A DNA stretch of 53,788 nt, taken from positions 1 through 53,788 of the forward strand of contig JAKISW010000018.1 of the NCBI GenBank assembly GCA_021648375.1, given 5' to 3'. The first letter of the stretch is position 1. Each line of letters starts with the position of its first letter. The translations under genes and the position numbers were made by a program. Source of the DNA: Devosiaceae bacterium. Its GTDB lineage: Bacteria > Pseudomonadota > Alphaproteobacteria > Rhizobiales > Devosiaceae. This document shows positions 1-7,584 of the stretch, one piece after another. Under the pieces are notes generated by a model. It was not told the DNA's origin, ran no database searches, and was given only the letters and a program-made list of their open reading frames with translations.

Positions 1-390
1 CACTTCTTCCCCCAGATGCATGGGGGGGTAAAGTGACCTCAGGCTCATAAATTCCTTCCCCATCTATGGGATTAGAAAACAATGGCAAAGGCGCTTCCCC
101 CTGGATGGCTTTGATTTGCCACAAGGCATCGCGGCGCCCAAGTTGAATGGAGGTGAAAGCATCTGCTTCTGCTAACCGTTCCATAACTTTGGGAGAAATT
201 CCAGCCCGCCGCCACAGGCTTTCCGGATCGGGTAACCATTGCCCCTTGCTGCCACCAGCCAGATTGCATCCTCCTGGCGAAACCCTTTGATTTGGCGCAG
301 GCCCAATCTTAGGGCTAAGGCGCCATCGGGGTGAATTTTAAGCCTGCTACGCTTCCCATCCATGTTGTGACGATTTGGCATTTGATGTCG
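1..390 (-). pseudogene. dnaE2: dnaE2 remnant (error-prone DNA polymerase III alpha, C-terminal part)
   Basis: Reading right to left, the minus strand encodes peptides typical of the DnaE2 C-terminal half: LALRLGLRQIKGF (near 325-290), then WLVAARGNGYP, DPESLWRRAG, MERLAEADAF and a stretch ending MHLGEEV. The peptides are not in one frame. One base is missing near 229-233, between GNGYP and DPES. One base is extra in the seven-G tract at 22-28, before MHLGEEV. DnaE2 is normally over 1,000 residues, but recognisable homology stops near 380-390, where transporter DNA begins, so the 5' two thirds are absent. The remainder runs off the window. DnaE2 carries out SOS translesion synthesis with ImuA and ImuB. 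Both of those are encoded to the right, with imuB also truncated, so this was one cassette. The family and the frameshifts are read directly; lost function is a strong inference. Confidence 0.85.
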
Positions 391-453
391 TTAATCTTAG
401 CTAATACGGCCAAATTATAACAAGTTACTTCAATATGGTACGCTAAAGTTTGC

Positions 454-1131
454 TTGAATAATGGGGACAGTTGCTTGGACATACTATTCTTCATGGTAGA
501 TAATTTAGGCCTAATCGGGCAGCGTACGTTAGAGCACGTATCGATTGTCGGGGTAGCCGTTGGTATTGCAATTCTAACCGGTGTACCAATCGGTATTGCC
601 ATTACACAGAGCAAGCGCGCAGCGGATATTGTTCTGGGAATTGCTTCTGTCATTGTGACCATTCCATCGGTGGCTTTGTTTGGACTGATGATCCCTATAT
701 TGTCCACAATCGGGCAGGGCGTGGGTTATTTACCTGCCGTTATTGCCGTATTGTTGTACTCACAGCTCCCAATTATTAGAAATACCTATGTGGCAATTAC
801 TAATGTCGACCCTGCGATGCGCGAGGCAGCAAAGGGACTGGGTATGACTACGATGCAACGGCTGATGTGGGTCGAAATTCCGTTGGCGGTGCCGGTGGTC
901 ATGGTTGGCGTACGTGTGGCCGTGGTGATGAACATCGGAATAACGGCCATCGCCGCCTATATCGGCGCCGGCGGTTTGGGGACGTTCATATCACGCGGCA
1001 TTTCTCAAACTGATCCGCGCCAACTCATCACCGGGGCTATTGCTGTCAGCGTCCTCGCGATTGTGTCGGATTATTTCCTTTTGTTTGTTCAGAAAAAGCT
1101 CACACCACCGCAATCGACCGTAATTGATTGA
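454..1131 (+). CDS. Osmoprotectant ABC transporter, permease 1
   Basis: This is an inner-membrane permease of the glycine betaine/choline/carnitine OpuB-OpuC-YehW-OsmW family, about 212-225 residues with five to six hydrophobic segments. The family's cytoplasmic coupling region, with MREAAKGLGMTTMQRLMWVEIPLA around residues 127-150, is clear, as is the later IGAGGLGTFISRGI motif. The start is uncertain: TTG 454 or ATG 493, neither with a strong ribosome binding site. The gene begins only about 60-110 bases from the broken dnaE2 end, so its original leader may have been replaced in the rearrangement. It is the first gene of a four-gene operon (permease, ATPase, permease, binding protein). The substrate, a quaternary-amine osmoprotectant, is inferred from the family. 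Confidence 0.9.
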   Translation: MNNGDSCLDILFFMVDNLGLIGQRTLEHVSIVGVAVGIAILTGVPIGIAITQSKRAADIVLGIASVIVTIPSVALFGLMIPILSTIGQGVGYLPAVIAVLLYSQLPIIRNTYVAITNVDPAMREAAKGLGMTTMQRLMWVEIPLAVPVVMVGVRVAVVMNIGITAIAAYIGAGGLGTFISRGISQTDPRQLITGAIAVSVLAIVSDYFLLFVQKKLTPPQSTVID

Positions 1132-1168
1132 AAAAACTGATGGCTGACGCCAAAGGGGAGAGAAATAT

Positions 1169-2305
1169 ATGATCCGTATGGAAAACCTGACGAAGATATT
1201 TGATACCCCCGATGGTGACATCACAGCGGTAAACCATGTCAACATGGAGGTACCAGCCGGTGAAATTTGTATTCTTCTGGGTCCGTCAGGCTGCGGTAAG
1301 ACAACAACTCTGAAAATGATCAACGGCCTCATACCAAAGTCCTCAGGAAAAATTTTCATCGATGGCAAAGATACCGACACGGTCGATCCGGTAGAGTTAC
1401 GTCGAAATATAGGTTACGTCATTCAACAAATCGGCCTGTTTCCCAACATGACCATTGAGGACAATATTTGTGTGGTACCAGACCTTTTGGGGTGGGAGAA
1501 GGCAAAATCGCGAAAGCGCGCCGCTGAACTGCTTGAATTGGTAAATCTGGTGCCATCGGCGTTTCTTAAACGCTATCCCAAAGAGCTTTCGGGCGGTCAG
1601 CAACAAAGAGTCGGGGTCATTCGTGCATTGGCTGCTGATCCGCCAGTTTTGCTTATGGATGAACCGTTTGGCGCAATTGACCCGATCAACCGCGCCGTCA
1701 TTCAGGATGAGTTCCTCAAGATGCAAAAAGAAATCAAAAAAACCATCATGTTCGTCAGTCACGACATTGATGAGGCCATCAAAATGGCTGACAAGATAGC
1801 CATATTCAAAGACGGGGTCCTGGAACAGTATTCGGCTCCAGATGATCTGTTGGCCAGCCCCGCTAACGATTTCATCGCCAGTTTCTTAGGACAGGACCGC
1901 ACCCTGAAACGCCTCAGTCTACTTTGCGTTGATGATGTGAAGTTTGGTGAGGAGTACAAGGTACACGGAGAGGCTGACCTGGCGAATGCCATTGCTCAGA
2001 TGAAAGAGCTGGGGCATCAAAACATTGTGGTGACGGGTCTACGGGGTCGGGCACGTGCCTTTTTGCACCTGAACGATATCATGGGAAAAAAGGGCGTAAT
2101 TGAAGAATATCGTCAGGCGTTGCCCGCAGTGGCAAACGTCAAGGAAGATCTCAAAACTGCAGTTTCGACCATGTTTCGCCACGATGTATCGTGGTTGGCA
2201 TGTGTTGATGATGATGGTTTTTATAAAGGTTATATTACTCAAAAAGCGATTTCGCGCGCTTTAAGCGCGATCTATCGCGACGAAACTCTGAATACCAAAC
2301 GATAG
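1169..2305 (+). CDS. Osmoprotectant ABC transporter, ATP-binding subunit
   Basis: This is the cytoplasmic ATPase that powers the two neighbouring permeases. It has Walker A GPSGCGKT at residues 38-45, Q-loop near 87, signature LSGGQQQR at 140-147, Walker B VLLMDEP at 160-166 and the switch histidine in SHD near 198. After the ATPase domain, residues from about 245 to 378 form a CBS-like regulatory tail, the region that senses ionic strength in OpuA-type proteins. The length of 378 fits ProV/OpuBA homologues. The start ATG has a good ribosome binding site (GGGGAG) and follows the first permease by 37 bases, so the two are co-transcribed. Confidence 0.94.
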   Translation: MIRMENLTKIFDTPDGDITAVNHVNMEVPAGEICILLGPSGCGKTTTLKMINGLIPKSSGKIFIDGKDTDTVDPVELRRNIGYVIQQIGLFPNMTIEDNICVVPDLLGWEKAKSRKRAAELLELVNLVPSAFLKRYPKELSGGQQQRVGVIRALAADPPVLLMDEPFGAIDPINRAVIQDEFLKMQKEIKKTIMFVSHDIDEAIKMADKIAIFKDGVLEQYSAPDDLLASPANDFIASFLGQDRTLKRLSLLCVDDVKFGEEYKVHGEADLANAIAQMKELGHQNIVVTGLRGRARAFLHLNDIMGKKGVIEEYRQALPAVANVKEDLKTAVSTMFRHDVSWLACVDDDGFYKGYITQKAISRALSAIYRDETLNTKR

Positions 2306-2316
2306 GGCGGGATGGG

Positions 2317-3039
2317 ATGAGAGCGACAACTTCAATTTTTTTGGTGTTTGCGGCAGGCGTTGCATTTTCGCTCCTTCTGCTCAACAATGACGGCCTGTTG
2401 ATCCAGATTTGGGTCAATTTTGCCGATGATGTTGACTTTTTAATCCGCCAGCACATCTACCTGGTGGTTCTGTCGGGCGGTTTGGCAATTCTGATTGCGG
2501 TACCCATGGGGGTATGGCTTAGCCGTCCCTATATGCGCAAATTTGCTGAAGGGGCAATGCAGGGGCTCAATGTGGGCACTACTGTGCCAACCCTGGCAGT
2601 GCTGGCCCTGTCGATGAGCTTTCTGGGTATTGGCGTATTGCCGGCCATTTTCGCCCTTTGGATCGCCACACTATTGCCCATTGTGCGCAATACATATGTG
2701 GGTATTCGCGAGGTGCCCGATTTTCTTATCGAAGCGGCGACTGGCATGGGCATGACCCGGACACAAATTCTGTTCCGGATAGAATTACCAAATGCGCTCT
2801 ATGTCATTTTTGCAGGAATACGAACCGCCCTGGCGATCAATGTGGGCACAGTGCCGCTCGCGTTTCTGATCGGGGCGGGCGGCCTGGGTGAACTCATATT
2901 TACCGGGATCGCTCTCGACAATATTGAAATGATGCTGGCCGGTGCGATTCCGGTGGCATTACTTGCCATGCTGGTAGACTTCATTTTTCTGCAAATCCAG
3001 ACATGGTCCATATCAAGGGGCGTTAACCCCTTACGTTAG
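2317..3039 (+). CDS. Osmoprotectant ABC transporter, permease 2
   Basis: This is the second inner-membrane permease (240 residues) of the same OpuB/OsmU-type importer. An extra N-terminal hydrophobic segment is followed by the usual membrane core. The coupling motif EAATGMGMTRTQILFRIELP is near residues 139-158 and IGAGGLGELIFTGIALDN near 186-203. It is homologous to but clearly different from the first permease, which points to a heterodimeric channel as in YehW/YehY or OsmW/OsmY. It starts 11 bases after the ATPase stop, behind a GGCGGG ribosome binding site. Confidence 0.92.
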   Translation: MRATTSIFLVFAAGVAFSLLLLNNDGLLIQIWVNFADDVDFLIRQHIYLVVLSGGLAILIAVPMGVWLSRPYMRKFAEGAMQGLNVGTTVPTLAVLALSMSFLGIGVLPAIFALWIATLLPIVRNTYVGIREVPDFLIEAATGMGMTRTQILFRIELPNALYVIFAGIRTALAINVGTVPLAFLIGAGGLGELIFTGIALDNIEMMLAGAIPVALLAMLVDFIFLQIQTWSISRGVNPLR

Positions 3040-3081
3040 ACGAAATAAAGCAATCATGCAAAACTAAACGGGAGTACTAAA

Positions 3082-3957
3082 ATGAAATTATTAACAAAAA
3101 GCCTTTTAGCAATTGGCTTCAGTCTTGCCGCGTTTGGGTCTATGGCCCAGGAAATCGTGGTCGGGGGCAAAAACTTTACCGAGCAGCTTCTGCTTGCAGA
3201 AATGACCAGCGTTCTATTGGACGAAAACGGTATTGCCACTTCAAAACTTGATGGAATGGGCTCCGCGATTTTGCGTCAGGCCCAGGAAAATGGTCAAGTT
3301 GACGTTTACTGGGAATATACCGGCACGTCTTTGATCACCTATAACAAAGTCGAAGAGCAGATGAATGCTCAGGACACCTATGACACTGTAAAACGGCTGG
3401 ATGCCGAAAAAGGCATTGTCTGGCTCGATGCATCTATGGCCAATAACACCTATGCTCTTGCGGTGCGCGGTTCGGGTGCAAGCGAGTTGACCACCCTTTC
3501 CGATCTGGCAGCCGCCTATCAATCTGGCGAAGCACTTAAGCTTGGTGTGAATGCGGAGTTCCCCCAACGTGCAGATGGGCTGATCGGCTTGAAGGAAGCC
3601 TATGAGTTCGACGTGTCACGGGCCAATCTAGCACCGATGGATGGTGGTCTTGTCTATCAGGCGTTAAGGGATTCTCAGGTGGACGTTGGACTGGTATTTG
3701 CCACTGATGGGCGCATCAAGGCCTTTGATTTTAAAGTTCTTGAAGACGATAAGGGATTTTTCCCCGATTATGCTCTTGTCCCGACAATTCGTCAGGAAGT
3801 GCTGGATGCAAACCCAAATATCGGCGACTTGTTGAACTCCTTATCGGCTACACTTTCCGATGCGATCATGCAGGACCTGAATTCACGGGTTGACGTGGAC
3901 AAGCAGACGATCGAGCAAGTTGCAAGAGACTTTCTGGAATCCCAGGACTTGATATAA
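3082..3957 (+). CDS. Osmoprotectant ABC transporter, periplasmic binding protein
   Basis: This substrate-binding protein is of the OpuAC/OsmX/YehZ type (291 residues). A classic signal peptide (charged MKLLTK, hydrophobic core, probable cleavage after SMAQ near residue 23) precedes the family's opening motif IVVGGKNFTEQLLLAEM. WEYTGTSLITY (about 77-87) and the aromatic residues around it match the region that cages the quaternary ammonium group in relatives. The ribosome binding site GGGAG is well placed. It is the last gene of the operon and is followed by a terminator. Whether it binds glycine betaine, choline or another compound cannot be told from sequence. Confidence 0.92.
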   Translation: MKLLTKSLLAIGFSLAAFGSMAQEIVVGGKNFTEQLLLAEMTSVLLDENGIATSKLDGMGSAILRQAQENGQVDVYWEYTGTSLITYNKVEEQMNAQDTYDTVKRLDAEKGIVWLDASMANNTYALAVRGSGASELTTLSDLAAAYQSGEALKLGVNAEFPQRADGLIGLKEAYEFDVSRANLAPMDGGLVYQALRDSQVDVGLVFATDGRIKAFDFKVLEDDKGFFPDYALVPTIRQEVLDANPNIGDLLNSLSATLSDAIMQDLNSRVDVDKQTIEQVARDFLESQDLI

Positions 3958-3994
3958 TCAAGGCTTGATTTAAAGTTGACTGACATGTGATATG

Positions 3995-4031
3995 AATGCC
4001 TCCGGGACGAAAATTCCGGGGGCATTTTTTT
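3995..4031 (+). terminator. Rho-independent terminator after the transporter operon
   Basis: The arms AATGCCTCCGG (3995-4005) and CCGGGGGCATT (4016-4026) form an 11-bp GC-rich stem with one G-T wobble and a 10-base loop. The T tract runs to 4031. It lies 38 bases after the binding-protein stop codon and so marks the operon end. Confidence 0.9.
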
Positions 4032-4140
4032 GCCTTGGAGCATTTTTGGTTTTGACTAATCAATACCGGATTCTAAGTCTTTATTTTGTCACGCTTCCGA
4101 ACCGGATAACCGGGTCCACTTACCTAGGAGAGAGAGCGGA

Positions 4141-4380
4141 ATGCAAAAGTTAGTCCTTCGCGTGGCGTGCGCTCAATTGGTTCACCCTGAAAAATCCGCT
4201 CTTAAGGCTATCGGCCATCACACAATCAACCCCCACCTGGAAATGATTGCGCGCGCGCGCAAAGAAAACGCAGATATTCTGCTCTTTCCTGAACTATCAT
4301 TAACCGGATATTTGTTTGTCGCCAGGCATCAGGATATGGCGCTTTTGCCGGATGCCGAACAACTGCTTTCGCTCGCCCCC
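4141..4380 (+). pseudogene. Carbon-nitrogen hydrolase (nitrilase family), N-terminal fragment
   Basis: The opening residues (LRVACAQL, then ADILLFPELSLTGY) match the start of nitrilase-superfamily amidases. The glutamate of FPELSLTGY is the first member of the Glu-Lys-Cys triad. The ATG has a strong ribosome binding site (AGGAGAG, about 4126-4132), so the 5' end is authentic. After about residue 80 (LLSLAP) the homology stops, where the minus strand begins to encode ImuB. The open frame runs on to 4572 only by chance, as antisense of imuB. A full enzyme would need 250 or more residues including the catalytic lysine and cysteine, which are missing. The exact family member (omega-amidase type or the NAD synthetase amidase domain) cannot be decided. 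Confidence 0.72.
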
Positions 4381-4725
4381 GAACAAATGTGCCGCACCGG
4401 AAATATCCAGCAACAATCCATCTCGATCATCAGGGGCGGCAAAGGGGCAATAGCGCTCGGCCCAACGCACCAGAACGCGCAAAAAACTCATATCTGCAAG
4501 CGGGTCTGCCAGATCGCTGATAAGATCGGGATACATGGCCCGCGCATCAGCAAAACTCATGCCCAGACTTAGGCCAACTTTTTCAGCCTCAATATTAAGA
4601 CAATAAATACGCTGGGCATTTTTGTGGAAATGCGTGAGGATAAACGGCCCCTTAACCGGCCTTAGCCTTTGGGCGCGCTCGCTGGCCAGTTTGGGAAACC
4701 AGATTGATATGATGCGTTGTGTCAT
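4300..4725 (-). pseudogene. imuB: imuB, truncated Y-family polymerase-like subunit
   Basis: The start MTQRIISIWFPKLASERAQR and the following RIYCLNIEAEKVGLSLGMSFADARAMYPDL are typical of ImuB, the UmuC/DinB-related hub of the ImuA-ImuB-DnaE2 mutasome. Similarity continues to DGLLLDISGAAHLFGGER and ends near 4372, after about 118 residues. A complete ImuB has about 480-530 residues. The last 24 or so codons, down to the stop at 4300, are read antisense from the hydrolase fragment and are not ImuB-like. The ATG at 4725 lies inside the 3' end of imuA, the usual tight overlap of the cassette. The lost part includes the regions that bind the sliding clamp and DnaE2, so the product is presumably inactive. 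Confidence 0.85.
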
Positions 4726-5239
4726 TCCAGTTGACAATCCACTTGCCTGTTGTTCCTGATTTGTTCTTAATACAATGCCAATCAAAAAGAGTCGAATCGG
4801 AAACGGATGAATCATACATGGGAGCACAATGCCAGCGGGTTTCAGCAGCGTTTGAACCCATACCCTGAGGCAAAAGAAACAATCCGGTGGTTTGTCCCGC
4901 TTCGGCAGCAAGTTGCAAACGACGCCCTTCGGTCAGGCCAATGTCAGTTGAAATCTGGGCAATAACCAGCGGCACGGATTTGGAGCGCAAAGCCTCTTCA
5001 GCAATCCACAGCACATCCATATGGGTTTTACCATAGGCAAACATTAGCCGCGCCGGATCGCAAAATTGTATCAATCCGCCCGGATGCAGGCGTTCATTTT
5101 GCCTTTGCTCCCCAATCCAAAGAACCGGGCCTTTGCTCATGCCAATCAAACAAGCGGCAAAGCTAACAGCTCCAGGCCCCAAAGCTTCATGGGAACGCGA
5201 AACGCACAAAGGAAAAATATCAGAAAACTCCTGCACCAC
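4652..5239 (-). CDS. imuA: ImuA-like SOS mutagenesis protein
   Basis: This 195-residue protein matches ImuA, a RecA-like accessory factor for SOS mutagenesis. Recognisable parts are HEALGPGAVSFAACLIG (Walker-like region near 16-32), GPVLWIGEQ, ALRSKSVPLVIAQI, GRRLQLAAEAGQTTGL and GSNAAETRWHC. It is shorter at the N terminus than many ImuA proteins, but the GTG start at 5239 has a perfect AGGAGG ribosome binding site at 5250-5255 (10-base spacing). I therefore take it as complete. The 3' end overlaps the imuB start. A LexA box lies 36 bases upstream. Because imuB and dnaE2 are both broken, this gene is probably a functional orphan on its way to loss. Confidence 0.85.
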   Translation of the reverse strand: MVQEFSDIFPLCVSRSHEALGPGAVSFAACLIGMSKGPVLWIGEQRQNERLHPGGLIQFCDPARLMFAYGKTHMDVLWIAEEALRSKSVPLVIAQISTDIGLTEGRRLQLAAEAGQTTGLFLLPQGMGSNAAETRWHCAPMYDSSVSDSTLFDWHCIKNKSGTTGKWIVNWNDTTHHINLVSQTGQRARPKAKAG

Positions 5240-5274
5240 TGGATAGCCGCCTCCTCTCTTTGGATCGAAATTTG

Positions 5275-5289
5275 GAACGAAAAGAGAAC
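5275..5289 (-). promoter_or_regulatory. LexA (SOS) box upstream of imuA
   Basis: Read on the minus strand the sequence is GTTCTCTTTTCGTTC, an exact GTTC-N7-GTTC direct repeat. That is the LexA operator of alphaproteobacteria. It ends 36 bases before the imuA start, where LexA would block the promoter. A further GTTC (5298-5301) has the wrong spacing. Its place before imuA, a known SOS gene, supports the call. Confidence 0.9.
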
Positions 5290-5966
5290 AGATTATTGAA
5301 CCCTATTGTAAAAAGCAAGTCGCTTTTATTTGCAGTGGGAAGAAGAAAACAAAAAACCTGTATATTCGTTCTTCATTGGCCAGAGGTGGCAATTTGTGCC
5401 AAAAAGATCATGCTTGCACTTAAAACAATAGGATCGCCACCAACGGCTATCTGCAACTGCTCTAGCATCGAGCAATGGCTGTTTATGGCAATAATTGGCT
5501 GGATATTCGATCCACGGTGGTTACATAGTGGTTACACGAGAACCAAGACAAAAGGTCATCCTGAAAGAACAACCTGTTTTATCTTTATATTTCAATGATT
5601 TATTTGGTTGCGGGGGTAGGATTTGAACCTACGACCTTCAGGTTATGAGTCGAATGGTCGATAGTTCAATGTATATGGACCTGATGGATAGCACTCATTT
5701 GAACCAGGTTACAAAAAGCCACCCTCACCTGCCGAAACGTATCGATTTCGGGCCAGAATGATGGATTCATATGCATACTTTTTTATTCTTCATTGTAAGG
5801 ATTTTGTAAGGGTGTACCAACAAGTGATTGATATCACTGAATACTCCCTCCAATCGAGCATCGGGGCGATCGCAAAAATTTTCGGGGCAAAGATTTTTGA
5901 TCTCTCGTTGTTTGTTTTATCGTTCAATGGAGGAATTCGCTTGTTGGTTGCGCCTGAAATGGTTCT
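5290..5966. other. Intergenic region without a credible gene
   Basis: Apart from the tRNA fragment I see no supported gene in this stretch of almost 700 bases. Open frames here (for example 5260-5598 plus, 5758-5970 plus) have no recognisable motif, poor starts and a composition unlike the real proteins nearby. The AGTGAT...ATCACT dyad at 5823-5838 could be an operator but has no assigned regulator. The stretch may be decayed DNA from an integrated element. Confidence 0.5.
5605..5649 (-). repeat. 3' fragment of initiator tRNA(fMet) gene, probable attachment-site remnant
   Basis: On the minus strand these 45 bases run from the anticodon loop (CTCATAAC, anticodon CAT) through the variable loop, a perfect T arm (GTAGG TTCAAAT CCTAC) and the 3' acceptor strand, to an encoded CCA (complement at 5605-5607). 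They match the 3' part of an alphaproteobacterial initiator tRNA. The sequence before the anticodon loop has no D arm and no 5' acceptor strand, so this is not a working tRNA. Such 3' pieces form when an integrase inserts an element into a tRNA gene and duplicates its end. In that geometry the old chromosome lies to the left (imu side) and the element to the right. No integrase is visible here. Confidence 0.75.
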
Positions 5967-7373
5967 TTAGGACTTGTCATTATTGGATTTATCGCTTTTG
6001 TCCATATCATCCATATTCATGGGTCCCATGGTCATGGGGCCGCCGCTCATTTCCATCTCCATATTCATCACTCCATCGGCATTTGTATGGGTAATCATGA
6101 ACAGGCGCTGGGCAACCAGAATTACAATAAATCCAACCAGCGAAACGATTAAAACCAGCGGATCGCTTTGAAATTTCATTATTATGAATGCACCAAGAAT
6201 AACCACATCCAAAACAATAGCTATCAGGGGAATAACTGGATTGGATTTGGTTTCCTTGAGCAAAAACCTAAAAAGTCCCCAGTGAATTGCAATATCCATA
6301 ATCAGATAAAAAATCGCTCCAATCGAGGCGATGCGGGTCAGGTCAAACAATATGGTCAAAACAATTGCCAGCGTCACCGTAATTGCCAGAGCCGGATTGC
6401 TGATACCCGTAAACAATCTTGGCAATTGCTTCATGCTGGAGAGCATGCCCAGCATTCTGGAGGCTGAAAATACGCTGGCGATCAATCCTGAAACCGTAGC
6501 AACAATAGCCAAAAGCACCGTTAAAATCAGGCCCATATCGCCAAATACCGGGCGAGCCGCCGCCGCAAGGGCGTAGTTTTTAGCCGCAATAATTTGATCA
6601 ACGCTAAGCGAAGCAGAAACCGACAGGGCAAGAAGAACATAAATCAAAGTGCATATTATAATGGAATAAATTATCGAACGACCAAGATTGCGGTGGGGAT
6701 CAATTATGTCATCACCCTGATTGGTGATGGTGGTAAAACCCTTGAAGGCAAGAATTGAAAGGGCAAGGGCGGCAATAAAATTAAAAACACCTCCACTTGC
6801 ACCAGCACTGACAGTCGTTGAATTTCCCCAACTTGTAATATCTGGAAATCCCGCAAACCAAAGCCCGGCCAGCGCCAATATGGCAATGCCGACAATTTTT
6901 ATCACCGCAGTAATATTGGCGGTTTTTTCAATAACCCGATTGCCGGAGATATTGATGATATAGGCCACACCAATCAGCAATACCGCCAATATTGGCACCA
7001 AAAATTGAGTGTTTTCTATTTCAAACAGGCGCAGCGTATATGAGCCGAATGTGCGCGCCACCAGGCTTTGGGCAATAACCATCGATACATACATGAGCAA
7101 CGCAAATGTTCCCGCCATGGTGCCCGGGCCATAGGCCTTACGCATAAACATGGCGACACCACCGGCGGAGGGATATGCATTGGAAAATTTAACATAAGAA
7201 TAGGCGCTGAATGCAACAACGACGGCCCCGGCGAGAAATGCCAGAGGAAATACCTCTCCGACCAATTCGGCAATCTGTCCCATCAAGACAAAAATGCCAG
7301 CGCCAATCATAACCCCGGTGCCCAAAGAAACCGATCCGATCAGTGAAAGTTTTTTGTCTTTTCCCTGTTGCAA
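5967..7373 (-). CDS. APC-family amino acid/polyamine permease with Met-rich tail
   Basis: This 468-residue inner-membrane transporter has about 12 hydrophobic segments and the APC signature near the N terminus (SLGTGVMIGAGIFVLMG, about 16-32). The PSAGG motif in the following helix pair and a SILAFKGFTTITNQGDDI segment in the middle also fit amino-acid permeases. The start is TTG 7373 with an AAAGGAAA ribosome binding site. Unusually, the cytoplasmic C terminus (about 434-468) is rich in methionine, aspartate and serine. It has nine Met in about 25 residues in MxM spacing (MNMEMEM, MTMGPMNM). Such patterns bind Cu(I) or Ag(I), and copZ, copA and cueR are the neighbours. Transport of a copper-binding amino acid, or sensing through the tail, is only a hypothesis. 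The gene is divergent from the next one. Confidence 0.85.
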   Translation of the reverse strand: MQQGKDKKLSLIGSVSLGTGVMIGAGIFVLMGQIAELVGEVFPLAFLAGAVVVAFSAYSYVKFSNAYPSAGGVAMFMRKAYGPGTMAGTFALLMYVSMVIAQSLVARTFGSYTLRLFEIENTQFLVPILAVLLIGVAYIINISGNRVIEKTANITAVIKIVGIAILALAGLWFAGFPDITSWGNSTTVSAGASGGVFNFIAALALSILAFKGFTTITNQGDDIIDPHRNLGRSIIYSIIICTLIYVLLALSVSASLSVDQIIAAKNYALAAAARPVFGDMGLILTVLLAIVATVSGLIASVFSASRMLGMLSSMKQLPRLFTGISNPALAITVTLAIVLTILFDLTRIASIGAIFYLIMDIAIHWGLFRFLLKETKSNPVIPLIAIVLDVVILGAFIIMKFQSDPLVLIVSLVGFIVILVAQRLFMITHTNADGVMNMEMEMSGGPMTMGPMNMDDMDKSDKSNNDKS

Positions 7374-7584
7374 AATATTTCCTTTGAAAGGTATGACATC
7401 ATACCTGCTTTAAAAGTTATTTGGCGGTTATGCCGGTATAGATCCTGATCCCATAAGCAATGAATTGACCATAAGTGTCAACGAATTCACTCTGCTTCCA
7501 AGCAAACCTTGCTCACTGGTGCTGGATTATGTCTATTAATCTAGCTATGCTTACGACAATACTGCTTTATTCAAAGGGTATGAT

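Noticed and set aside
315..707. Minus-strand open frame of 130 codons
   Set aside because: It is a shadow of the permease gene and the dnaE2 junction, with low-complexity residues.
4380..4572. Continuation of the hydrolase reading frame
   Set aside because: After about 4380 the plus frame is only the antisense of imuB; it has no nitrilase-like residues.
5260..5598. Open frame of 112 codons on the plus strand
   Set aside because: It overlaps the imuA ribosome binding site and LexA box, shows no known motif and ends just before the tRNA fragment. Likely chance.
5605..5720. Complete tRNA(fMet) gene
   Set aside because: No D arm or 5' acceptor strand can be built from the bases before the anticodon loop.
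5758..5970. Open frame of 70 codons on the plus strand
   Set aside because: No convincing ribosome binding site or similarity; the AT-rich intergenic context makes chance likely.
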